Part shown: positions 16,112 to 23,109 of the stretch, in pieces
How positions within the stretch are numbered: position 1 is the stretch's first letter
Layout of the letters: each line of letters begins with the position of its first letter
From: BS750m-G28 sp035527235
Lineage (GTDB): Archaea > Thermoproteota > Bathyarchaeia > TCS64
Length of the DNA stretch: 30,772 bases
Direction: 5' to 3'
Assembly (NCBI GenBank): GCA_035527235.1
Contig: DATLAV010000141.1
Location: 1-30,772, forward strand
The notes under the pieces: generated by a model
The model's input: the letters and a program-made list of their open reading frames with translations, nothing else
Told to the model about the DNA's origin: nothing
The model's database searches: none
Position numbers and translations under genes: made by a program

Positions 16112-16687
16112 TTACATCGGCCTAGTGAAGATGTTGTACTTCTCCTCCTCGGAGAGCTCCTTGAGCACCCTTCGGGCGAGCAGCTTCGCCGGGTCGGTGA
16201 TATTCACCCTGTTCTGCAGGTCCTCGAAGCTGTCGAAGGGAACCCTCTCCCTCTGATCCAGGATCTGCCACATCAGCCTCTTACCAATGCCGGGCACCAG
16301 CTCCATGGAGTGCATCCTCGGGGTCACCGGCTGAGACTCGTTGAAGAAGGTGATGAACTTGGGCACGTCCGATCTGATGATCGTCTCGGCGACGAGGGGG
16401 AGTTCCGCCTTCGCGGAGGAGGTGAGGTCGCTGTAGTTGATCCGCCCCAGGATGTGCTCGACAACGGTTCGCCCCTTCTTGCCCACGTAGATGCGCTCAC
16501 GGATGTTGTAGGGCATGTCCCCCCGCGGCACCGCCTCGAGGAGGGTGAAGTAGGTCTCCCCCACGATCTGTATGATCGGGTTGCCGTGGTACGAGGAGCG
16601 TTGGGTGCCGGGTCTGCCGTGCGGTAGGTCGTCTAGGACGTAGGCGTACTCCTCATACTTTTTGGGAGCTCTCTCCACCGCGCACAC
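16112..16687 (-). CDS. DUF655 RNA-binding family protein
   Basis: The 191-residue product matches archaeal DUF655: an N-terminal YEEYAYVLDDLPHG segment, then VGETYFTLLEAVPR in an OB-like region, and a C-terminal helix-hairpin-helix part (HSMELVPGIGKRLMWQILDQR). The family is found next to RpoF and the 16S rRNA dimethyltransferase KsgA in many archaea, and a nucleic-acid role is assumed. Here RpoF is directly upstream as usual, but KsgA does not follow: the next gene is the coiled-coil protein on the other strand. It overlaps nothing and starts 25 bases after the RpoF stop. Confidence 0.93.
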   Translation of the reverse strand: MCAVERAPKKYEEYAYVLDDLPHGRPGTQRSSYHGNPIIQIVGETYFTLLEAVPRGDMPYNIRERIYVGKKGRTVVEHILGRINYSDLTSSAKAELPLVAETIIRSDVPKFITFFNESQPVTPRMHSMELVPGIGKRLMWQILDQRERVPFDSFEDLQNRVNITDPAKLLARRVLKELSEEEKYNIFTRPM

Positions 16688-16711
16688 CTCCCAAGGTTCT
16701 CAGGGGAGATA

Positions 16712-17032
16712 TTACTCGGACCTATATTTCTCAATTATCCCTAAAATGGAGTTCATGACTTCCTCGGAGATGATCCTGCGCCTTCCCAGGAAGGTCCTGA
16801 GCTCCCCGACGCCCCGGGGAAGGCTGTTCGCTATCTGGACAGCAAGCCCCCTGTCGACGCTCGCCTCTGTGACGAGCTCCTCGACGAGGGCCTCGGACAT
16901 CTCCACCTGCTTGGAGAAGCGTACCGTGTAGTCGTGCACCCTCCTCTGGAGGGGGTCGAGGTCCTCTAGGTGTGCCTCAAGTATCTTCTTGGCTTCAGCG
17001 ACCGTTATGGGCTTCTTCTCCACGATGGACAT
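16712..17032 (-). CDS. rpoF: DNA-directed RNA polymerase subunit F (Rpo4/Rpb4)
   Basis: The 106-residue product fits archaeal Rpo4: ITVAEAKKILEAHL at the start, DPLQRRVHDYTVRFSK in the middle, and a C-terminal HRDC-like helical part with LPRGVGELRTFLGRRRI. Rpo4 pairs with Rpo7 (RpoE) to form the polymerase stalk, which helps in initiation and RNA binding. It sits between L21e (11 bases away) and DUF655, the order conserved across archaea, so co-transcription is very likely. Confidence 0.95.
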   Translation of the reverse strand: MSIVEKKPITVAEAKKILEAHLEDLDPLQRRVHDYTVRFSKQVEMSEALVEELVTEASVDRGLAVQIANSLPRGVGELRTFLGRRRIISEEVMNSILGIIEKYRSE

Positions 17033-17043
17033 TCCTAAAACCT

Positions 17044-17331
17044 CTAGTGCTTGATCAGGTGCTCGGGACGAGCTGTAATTATCTTCGAGGTCTTCCTCTG
17101 GGGGATGTCGAGGACGTAGGCCTTACCTCGCTTCTCGATGATGGTGGCGACCTTGCCTTGGAACCTCTTGTGGGGCATTCCCCTGTGGATCCCGGGGTCG
17201 ATCTTGATGATCACCTTGTCGCCCACCTGGTAGTCGGCCAGGAGCCTGCTGAGGCCTAGCTTGCCCCGCTCCCTGACCTTCTTGGTCATCACGCCGCGGC
17301 TCTTCCTGCGCGGCCCCTTGGATTTCGGCAT
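17044..17331 (-). CDS. rpl21e: Large ribosomal subunit protein L21e
   Basis: The 95-residue basic protein has the archaeal L21e pattern: MPKSKGPRRKSRGVMTKK at the start, then YQVGDKVIIKIDPGIHRGMPHKRFQGKVATI and a terminal KIITARPEHLIKH. The fold is SH3-like and binds 23S rRNA. It is 10 bases from the SRP54 stop upstream and 11 bases from RpoF downstream, so it is part of a tight four-gene operon. Confidence 0.96.
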   Translation of the reverse strand: MPKSKGPRRKSRGVMTKKVRERGKLGLSRLLADYQVGDKVIIKIDPGIHRGMPHKRFQGKVATIIEKRGKAYVLDIPQRKTSKIITARPEHLIKH

Positions 17332-17341
17332 TTTTCTGTCC

Positions 17342-18667
17342 TCATCTCAGCTTAAAGGGCATCCTCTGGAGCATCCTTCGTCTGCCTTTAAGCTGCCTGA
17401 GCATCTTACGCATCGCGTTATACTGCTTAATAAGTTCTCTTACTTCCCGCTCCTCGGTGCCCGAGCCCCGCGCGATGCGTTTGGTCCGGGAGGCGTTCAG
17501 AATCTTGGGGTTCTCCCTCTCCTCCACGGTCATGGACTCGATGATGTACTTCCATCGGTCCAGCCGCTCCTCGGCGACGTCCAGATCGGACTGGGGGAGC
17601 TGGTAGTTGAGGCCGGGGACCATGGAGAGCACCTTCTGGAGGGGGCCCATGCTCCTCATCGTCTCGAACTGCTGGTACATGTCGGCGATGGTGAACTTGC
17701 CGGAGAGCATGGCGTTGACGTCCTTATCGGTGACCTGCACCTCCGCCTCCTTCACCTTCGCCACGAGGCCCTCGATGTCCCCCATGCCTAGGAGGCGGCC
17801 GATGAAGCGGCTGGGGACGAAGGCCTCCAAGTCCTCGATCTTCTCACCGGTCCCGATGAACTTGATGGGTGCGCCCGTCGCCGCGACCCCTGAGAGCGCG
17901 CCGCCGCCCCGAGCCGAGCCGTCGAGCTTGGACACGATGATGGAGCCGACGTCCGTCGCCTCGTTGAACGCCATCGCCTGGGCTGCCGCCTGCTGGCCAA
18001 TGGTGCCGTCGAGGACGAGGATAATCTCCTGGGGTTTAACCGCCCTGGCGATCTGCTGCATCTCGATGATGAGGGACTTCTCCTCCTTGTGGCGACCGGA
18101 GGTGTCCAAGATGACGACCTCGTGGTCGCCGAACTCCTTGACGCCCCTCCTCGCTAATGCCACCGGGTCCTTCTCCCCAGGCTCCCCGTAGAAGTCGACG
18201 TTGATGGACTCCGCCAGCTGCTGGAGCTGGTCGTAGGCGCCGGGCCTGAACGTGTCAGCGCAGATGAGCGCCGGCTTCAGCCCCCGCTTCTGGAAGTATC
18301 TGGCGAGCTTCGCGGCCTGGGTGGTCTTCCCCGAGCCCTGGATACCGATGAGCATGAGCACGTTCTGCCTCCCGGGCATGATCTCCAGGGGCATCGGTTT
18401 CTCCCCGACGAACCGGGTGAGCGCCTCGTAGACGACCTTGACGACGTGCTCCCTCCGGCTGATCCCGGGAGGCAGCTCCTCGTCGAGAGCCCTCTTCTCG
18501 ATGTTCTGGCTGAGCTCCATGACGAGCTGGACTTTGACGTCCGCCTGCAGCAGCGCCCGCTGGAAGTCTCGGATGAGCTCCTTCACCAGGTCGGCGTCCA
18601 CAATGGGAGCCCTGATCACCTTCCTTATGGCGTCATATAGGCTTGAGCCCAGCTTCTCGAGGACCAT
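17342..18667 (-). CDS. srp54: Signal recognition particle protein SRP54
   Basis: The 441-residue GTPase binds 7S RNA and signal peptides and targets ribosomes to the membrane with FtsY. The N domain covers residues 1-90. The G domain has the P-loop GIQGSGKTT (108-116), DTFRPGAYDQL (from 138), DTSGR (188-192) and SKLDGSARGGG (246-256). The methionine-containing M domain follows from about 300, with the RIARGSGTEEREV loop that binds SRP RNA. Length is normal for archaea. It leads the operon with L21e, RpoF and DUF655. Confidence 0.97.
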   Translation of the reverse strand: MVLEKLGSSLYDAIRKVIRAPIVDADLVKELIRDFQRALLQADVKVQLVMELSQNIEKRALDEELPPGISRREHVVKVVYEALTRFVGEKPMPLEIMPGRQNVLMLIGIQGSGKTTQAAKLARYFQKRGLKPALICADTFRPGAYDQLQQLAESINVDFYGEPGEKDPVALARRGVKEFGDHEVVILDTSGRHKEEKSLIIEMQQIARAVKPQEIILVLDGTIGQQAAAQAMAFNEATDVGSIIVSKLDGSARGGGALSGVAATGAPIKFIGTGEKIEDLEAFVPSRFIGRLLGMGDIEGLVAKVKEAEVQVTDKDVNAMLSGKFTIADMYQQFETMRSMGPLQKVLSMVPGLNYQLPQSDLDVAEERLDRWKYIIESMTVEERENPKILNASRTKRIARGSGTEEREVRELIKQYNAMRKMLRQLKGRRRMLQRMPFKLR

Positions 18668-18778
18668 TTTAATGCACTTTTACCCTTTTTCCGGCATTAA
18701 TTCCACGCGCCTGCATGTAAACGTTGTTCTGGGATGGGATTTTTATTAACAGTTGAACGATGATACTCGTTGACGGAT

Positions 18779-18990
18779 ATGGGGGAGGATGTCGTGGCCA
18801 TAACGGGGAGCTTTTGGCCTCGACACGGTGATCGTCGCCGTGGCCGCCAACTCGATCAACTTCTTCGACGCCTCCGAGGTGAGGAAAATAATCTGCAAGA
18901 CCAGGACGTCCCCGGTACAGATGGCCCATCGACCAGGTGAACTGGAGGGACGACTTAGAGGAGTATAGACGGTTCATGAAGCGAGGCTAG
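18779..18990 (+). pseudogene. Degraded coding remnant, unknown family
   Basis: An ATG at 18779 with a T/A-rich box (TTTTTATTAAC at about 18739) 30-40 bases upstream starts MGEDVVAITG. The sense then continues in another frame as FGLDTVIVAVAANSINFFDA and SEVRKIICKTRTSPVQ, and in a third frame as VNWRDDLEEYRRFMKRG with a TAG at 18988. The three pieces read as protein-like only if two small frameshifts are allowed (near 18810 and 18925). I do not recognise the family. The stretch 18668-18986 has no intact gene, and this remnant overlaps the end of the DNPH1-like gene by four bases. Confidence 0.5.
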
Positions 18991-19394
18991 ATGAACGAGA
19001 GGAACTCGTCGATCTGCTCATAGGCCTCGGATAGCTCCCCGTAGCTCTTCACGGTGAGCCCGGGATTTCCGAGGATCATGGCCGAGATCTTCTTCCCGGT
19101 GTCACGGTGCAGGCAGAGGACGGGCTTCCCCATCGTCTCGGCGATGCCGATCTCGTAGCCAACTCCCAGGGAGGGTCCGGTGACCTCGGCGACGACGACG
19201 TCGGCCTCATTGAGCCATGCCACGTCCCTTTGGAAGATCTCTGCCTCGCTGATGCCAGCCTCGAACTCCTCGGTGACGTGTGCAAGGTGCTCGGTCAGGA
19301 CGGTGCCCCATCCCTTGAGGTGATCGGTCAGCAGTTTCAGGGTCTCGGGGTTGTTCCTCACACCACGCACGGAGCAGCAGAAGTAGATCTTCAT
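18987..19394 (-). CDS. 2'-deoxynucleoside 5'-phosphate N-hydrolase-like (DNPH1/Rcl, nucleoside deoxyribosyltransferase superfamily)
   Basis: The 135-residue product resembles DNPH1 closely in its motifs: MKIYFCCSVRGVR at the start, VLTEHLAHV, IFQRDVAWLNEADVVVAEVT, then GPSLGVGYEIGIA with the catalytic glutamate at E81, and a terminal CLHRDTGKKISAMILGN. Relatives hydrolyse the N-glycosidic bond of deoxynucleoside monophosphates, removing damaged or unusual nucleotides; others transfer deoxyribose. Y4, D57 and E81 fit the active site. Whether it acts on free nucleosides or monophosphates is not certain. The gene stands alone on the minus strand. Confidence 0.9.
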   Translation of the reverse strand: MKIYFCCSVRGVRNNPETLKLLTDHLKGWGTVLTEHLAHVTEEFEAGISEAEIFQRDVAWLNEADVVVAEVTGPSLGVGYEIGIAETMGKPVLCLHRDTGKKISAMILGNPGLTVKSYGELSEAYEQIDEFLSFI

Positions 19395-19426
19395 ACACGA
19401 TATTCATGCGGTAGATTATATCTGGG

Positions 19427-19642
19427 TTATCCTGCATTTGCTCCTGGCCCCTTCCGGTCGACCCTGGGCTCCTTGATGAAGAGTAGTAATATGGGAGCCA
19501 CGAGGAGGCCCACACCGCTGCCCAGCAGCAGGAGCATGTTGAACCGGAGGCTCTCCCAGATGTACGCCCCTATGATGGACACGGGCAGGTTCATGAGGTC
19601 CAGGGACTCAAGGGGCAATCTTAGGTGGCCCAGATCCTTCAC
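19427..19642 (-). pseudogene. C-terminal fragment of an MFS-type transporter
   Basis: Seventy-one codons encode two hydrophobic stretches with the layout of an MFS C-terminus: MNLPVSIIGAYIWESL, a long helix (MLLLLGSGVGLLVAPILLLF), and a final IKEPRVDRKG. The same kind of ending closes the intact carrier at 6579-7811. No start codon context or upstream half is visible between here and 19720, so I read it as a truncated remnant. An independent small two-helix membrane protein is the alternative. Confidence 0.5.
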
Positions 19643-19731
19643 CTATCCACTAAGTGATCAGAACGATCCAGAAACCTAATCACAGATGACCATCAGATAA
19701 TTGTTAGGAAACCATACGCGTGGGGAATGGT

Positions 19732-20151
19732 ATGTCGGGCGAGGAGGGTGAACTCAAGGCTCTCAACGAGAAGATGGAGAGGATGATGCAGCGCCTCGAC
19801 TACTTGGAGGCCATCCTCACCGAGAGTCGGCAGTACCCGGAGCTCGCACAGCTCATGGGCGACCTGAAGGTGGGTGCGGCCCTCTATGGTGAGCCACTGA
19901 AGCTTATTCAGCGGCTCCTCGGGGTCCGCAGGTATCTGGAGAAGACCCCTGAATCGAGGGACGAGGTCTCCAGGATCATTCTGAACGCCCTTGCCATGAA
20001 GGGCCCCATGAACATCTCCCAGCTCACTAGGGAGGCTGAGAGGGAGCGGGGTTCCGCCTCACGGGTCACCGTGAGGAAGAGGGTGCAGAGCCTCCTGGAG
20101 GAGGGGATCATCGAGAAGGGGGAGGGCTTCGAGTACCGGCTCAAGGAGTGA
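19732..20151 (+). CDS. Coiled-coil plus winged-helix protein (putative regulator)
   Basis: The protein is 139 residues from ATG 19732 (a GTG at 19720 would add four). The N-terminal part is a predicted coiled coil (ELKALNEKMERMMQRLDYLEA). The C-terminal half reads as a winged helix: SRIILNALAMKGPMNISQLT, RVTVRKRVQSLLEEGIIEKG, then a short wing GFEYRLKE. Such proteins are common archaeal transcription regulators of MarR/ArsR-like build, but no ligand or metal site can be seen. It precedes the LLM oxidoreductase on the same strand by 59 bases and could regulate it. Confidence 0.75.
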   Translation: MSGEEGELKALNEKMERMMQRLDYLEAILTESRQYPELAQLMGDLKVGAALYGEPLKLIQRLLGVRRYLEKTPESRDEVSRIILNALAMKGPMNISQLTREAERERGSASRVTVRKRVQSLLEEGIIEKGEGFEYRLKE

Positions 20152-20210
20152 CCCGCCCACTTTATCGCAGATCTTATCTCTCCAGCCCTCCCTCGTTTAC
20201 ATGAATGCCC

Positions 20211-21104
20211 ATGGGAGACGACCTCAGGTTCGGCGTGATCACCCTCCAGAACTTACCTTGGGAGCAGGAGGTGAGCCGCTGGAGGCGCATCGAGGAGCTC
20301 GGATTTGACAGTGTATGGCTGGCGGACCACTTCGTCGACTATACGAGACCCCGCGAGCCTTGGTTTGAGTGCTGGACCCTGCTGGCGGCCCTCGCCTCCC
20401 AGACTCGAAGCATCAGGGTGGGCACTCTCGTCTCCAACGTCTTATGGCGGAACCCGGTATTCCTCGCCCGGCAGGCCCTCACCCTGGACCACATCTCCGG
20501 CGGCAGGCTGGAGCTGGGACTCGGCGCTGGTGCTCCTGCTGACTTAGATCCCAGCTATGAGATGACCGGGATCGAGGATCCCGGGCCCCGGGGGAGGGTG
20601 GAGCGCTTCGGGGAGGTAGTGGAGATGGTGGACAGGCTCCTGAGCAACGAGGTCACCACCTACGAGGGACGCTACTACAGGATCAAGGAGGCCGCCATGA
20701 ACCCCCGACCCGTGCAAAGGCCGAGGCCCCCCATCACGGTAGGCGCCCAGAGGCCCAGGATGCTGAGGATAGCGGCGCGCCACGCCGATGCATGGAACAC
20801 CTTCGGCGGCACGGACCTGTCCCCCGAGGAGAACCTGGAGACCGTACGCAGGAGTAACGAGCTCCTGAACAGGCTGTGCGAGGAGTACGGTCGGGACCCG
20901 GGGGACCTCAGGCGCTCCCTCCTCCTCTTCGGGCAGGAGGCGTGGACCCTGTACGACTCCTCCGGAAACTTCGAGAAGGTCTTCCACAGGTACGTGGACG
21001 TGGGGATAACCGAGTTTATTCTTTACTATCCGTTCAATGTGGGGCAGATCGCGGTCTTCGAGAAGGTGGCTGAGGAGATCATCCCGGGATTGCGCGACAA
21101 TTAG
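20211..21104 (+). CDS. LLM class (luciferase-like) oxidoreductase, probably F420-dependent
   Basis: The protein is 297 residues from ATG 20211. It is a TIM-barrel enzyme of the bacterial luciferase-like superfamily. Visible family marks are RRIEELGFDSVWLADHF, the IRVGTLVSNVLWRNPVFLA strand-helix, LDHISGGRLELGLGAG, and RPPITVGAQRPRMLRIAARHADAWN. In archaea such enzymes usually use coenzyme F420 rather than FMN; that preference is inferred from the family, and the substrate is unknown. A T/A-poor spacer and a preceding winged-helix gene suggest possible pairing with that regulator. Confidence 0.9.
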   Translation: MGDDLRFGVITLQNLPWEQEVSRWRRIEELGFDSVWLADHFVDYTRPREPWFECWTLLAALASQTRSIRVGTLVSNVLWRNPVFLARQALTLDHISGGRLELGLGAGAPADLDPSYEMTGIEDPGPRGRVERFGEVVEMVDRLLSNEVTTYEGRYYRIKEAAMNPRPVQRPRPPITVGAQRPRMLRIAARHADAWNTFGGTDLSPEENLETVRRSNELLNRLCEEYGRDPGDLRRSLLLFGQEAWTLYDSSGNFEKVFHRYVDVGITEFILYYPFNVGQIAVFEKVAEEIIPGLRDN

Positions 21105-21182
21105 GGCACCGGCGCGACATTCCGCATTTCCGATATGTTGAATAGTTGACGTCCGCCTTGATCTAAAAGGTGAGTTTTGCTG

Positions 21183-21497
21183 GTGTACTGCTCGAAATGT
21201 GGCAAGGAGATGTCAGAGGACGCCGCTTTCTGTCCCAACTGCGGCGTCAGGACGAGAGTGGGAGCCGAGAAGGGTATCTCCATACCCATGGACGAGGTGA
21301 GGGACGGGTTGTCAGAGATAGGGGTAGAGATCGAGAGGGCGCTCAGGGAGGCTGGGAGGGAGATCAGTAAGGCGTTCAACGAGGTGCGGGAGGGGGTCCG
21401 GGACGAGACCGACGGTAGGCCCCTCGTCTGCCCCGACTGCGGCGAGAAGAACAGGAGATCCGCCAAGTACTGCTTCAAGTGCGGCAAGCCCCTCTAG
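21183..21497 (+). CDS. Double zinc-ribbon protein
   Basis: The 104-residue protein begins YCSKCGKEMSEDAAFCPNCG, a classic zinc ribbon, has an amphipathic helical middle (about residues 30-80, EIGVEIERALREAGREISKAF) and ends with a second ribbon, CPDCGEKNRRSAKYCFKCGKPL. The GTG at 21183 is preferred: the ribbon then starts at residue 2 as is typical, and GGTGAG lies eight bases before it; TTG at 21177 is the alternative. Proteins of this layout are abundant in archaea and their roles are mostly unknown. Confidence 0.85.
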   Translation: MYCSKCGKEMSEDAAFCPNCGVRTRVGAEKGISIPMDEVRDGLSEIGVEIERALREAGREISKAFNEVREGVRDETDGRPLVCPDCGEKNRRSAKYCFKCGKPL

Positions 21498-21589
21498 GGC
21501 CTGAACTACCGCCTGACCACTAGGTGGTCACGAATGTCCAGCACACCTATTGCCGCTGACCACCCTCATTATGTAGTAGGTGAATATGT

Positions 21590-21880
21590 ATGGAAGAAAA
21601 AAGAGACCACAGGTCGAAGGACGCTCAGGAGGTCGCCGAGATCTTCGAGACCCTCGCCACGAAGGTTCCCGAGATGATCAATGGAATTGTTGGGAGCCTG
21701 TTCTCCCCCGATTCGGCAGCGAATATGGGGAAGGCCGTGGCGGAGTTCAGGAAGGCCCTGATTGAAGGGGGCATCTCCGAGGAGGAGGCCACCCAGATGA
21801 CCAGGGAGTACCTGGGGACCCTGACCAACTGGTCGGGCGCCATGAGAGATGCTGCTAGTTCCCGAAGGCACAGAGAGTAG
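21590..21880 (+). CDS. Small helical protein, related to the next gene
   Basis: The 96-residue soluble protein is probably all-helical. Its C-terminal half (FRKALIEGGISEEEATQM, TREYLGTLTNWSGAMR) matches the pattern in the next protein (FKRTLIASGVPRREANELARNY, then a shift to a LGDFISLAR ending). Shared positions are the leading Phe, LI, G, EA, R-x-Y and a terminal small-residue/R turn. The pair look like paralogues: one soluble, one membrane-anchored. Similar small archaeal proteins are common but not characterised as far as I know. The next gene starts 7 bases after this stop, so they are probably co-transcribed. Confidence 0.72.
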   Translation: MEEKRDHRSKDAQEVAEIFETLATKVPEMINGIVGSLFSPDSAANMGKAVAEFRKALIEGGISEEEATQMTREYLGTLTNWSGAMRDAASSRRHRE

Positions 21881-21887
21881 ATCCGGA

Positions 21888-22133
21888 ATGAGTCCAGGAA
21901 ACATCCTCCGCACCATTTTTTATACGTTCATCATGTTAGTCAGGGCACCCTTCATGATCGTGAGTTTTTACTTCAAAAGGAGGAGGGCCATTGGATGCTT
22001 CAAGAGAACCCTCATCGCATCCGGCGTCCCACGACGGGAGGCGAACGAGCTGGCCCGTAACTATCCGTTCAAGCTGGGGGACTTCATAAGCCTAGCGCGG
22101 AGTGCGCCAAGGCAGATTAAAAACGCCGGTTAG
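21888..22133 (+). CDS. Small membrane-anchored protein, related to the preceding gene
   Basis: The protein is 81 residues from ATG 21888. A hydrophobic segment (about residues 8-25, FYTFIMLVRAPFMIVSFYF) is followed by KRRR and the shared domain ending with FKLGDFISLARSAP. An earlier in-frame start at 21849 would overlap the previous gene and give an unlikely N-terminus. The basic cluster after the membrane helix suggests the domain faces the cytoplasm. Function unknown; its pairing with 21590-21880 suggests the two act together. Confidence 0.7.
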   Translation: MSPGNILRTIFYTFIMLVRAPFMIVSFYFKRRRAIGCFKRTLIASGVPRREANELARNYPFKLGDFISLARSAPRQIKNAG

Positions 22134-22139
22134 TACCCT

Positions 22140-22979
22140 TCAGAAGGCGCGCTTGAAGATCTTCTTGACGGAGTCCACTCCGTCCCCGACGACCTTAACG
22201 CCCTCCATGTCCCCGATGCCCCTCTCGTGAGCCATCCTGATGTGGGGGATGTGCATGGGGTCGAAGCCCATCACCCTGGCGGCGGTGGCGTCGGTCGCGA
22301 CGACGTCCGAGCCGGCGATGATAGTGTCCATCTTCACGGGTTTGCCGCCGACGGGCCCCCTGCCCTCCATGGCGGTGAAACCGTCGATCACCGTCAGGGC
22401 GGGCTTTAGGACGGCGTTGATGTCTGTGATGACCTTGTGCATCCCCCTCACGTGGTACCTCCCCTTGAACTTGGCGGGGAGCATTCCGAACATGTTCTTC
22501 AGTCCCAGGGTTACCATCGTCTCCGAGTGGGTTTTCAGCTTGGCGGCGCTGATGACCGCGGACTCGACGGCGATGCGGGGCACCTTGATGGTCTTCAGTG
22601 TGAGGTGGTCGGGCACCTCCAGCTCGACGCGGTCCTCCTCGTGGCGGAGGTTGATCCATCCTACACCGTTCCTCTTGCACATCTCCGCCATGCCGGTGAC
22701 CTCGAACGCCTTGTCGGCGTTGGTCATCGTGGCATCGGACTCCACGACGTACACCTCCACGGGGATCTCCTTTAGCTTCCTGATGATCGCCTCGACGACG
22801 ACTGGGTCCGTGGTGGCCCCCGTGTCCCAGGTCTTGGTGGTGATGAAGTTTACCTTGACGAGAATCCTTTTCCATCCCTTGAGGGCGTCCCTGTAATCGA
22901 TGAGATCTAGGGCCCTGAAGACGGGCTCATGGCCCCTCTCGCCCTTCACGACGGCGACCTTAGACAACTCGATATCCAT
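22140..22979 (-). CDS. DUF362 domain protein
   Basis: The 279-residue product fits DUF362: DYRDALKGWKRILVKVNF near the N-terminus, AVISAAKLKTHSETMVTLGLKNMFGMLP in the core, and a late VVATDATAARVMGFDP stretch. Many DUF362 proteins are fused to 4Fe-4S ferredoxin domains; this one is not, and no Cys motif is present. The function is not settled. It converges on the small membrane-protein gene (6 bases between stops) and diverges from the class III aminotransferase. Confidence 0.88.
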   Translation of the reverse strand: MDIELSKVAVVKGERGHEPVFRALDLIDYRDALKGWKRILVKVNFITTKTWDTGATTDPVVVEAIIRKLKEIPVEVYVVESDATMTNADKAFEVTGMAEMCKRNGVGWINLRHEEDRVELEVPDHLTLKTIKVPRIAVESAVISAAKLKTHSETMVTLGLKNMFGMLPAKFKGRYHVRGMHKVITDINAVLKPALTVIDGFTAMEGRGPVGGKPVKMDTIIAGSDVVATDATAARVMGFDPMHIPHIRMAHERGIGDMEGVKVVGDGVDSVKKIFKRAF

Positions 22980-23065
22980 TCGGGACCGCGACTATAAGAT
23001 GTTCCCCTCAAAGCATCGACGAAGGCGGTCGAGATAGGAGACAGGAGAGCCTCTCCGTTGGGAAA

Positions 23066-23084
23066 ACCATTTAGCCTAAATGGT
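23066..23084. promoter_or_regulatory. Perfect 19-bp palindrome (candidate operator)
   Basis: The site is a 9-bp inverted repeat around one central base, reading ACCATTTAG, C, CTAAATGGT. It lies just upstream of a TATA-like stretch (CGATATAGATTTAAG, about 23087-23101) and 26 bases before the aminotransferase ATG. Its position upstream of the TATA box would suit either an activator or a repressor. It also lies in the shared divergent spacer with DUF362. Confidence 0.6.
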
Positions 23085-23109
23085 CTCGATATAGATTTAA
23101 GTGATTCTT

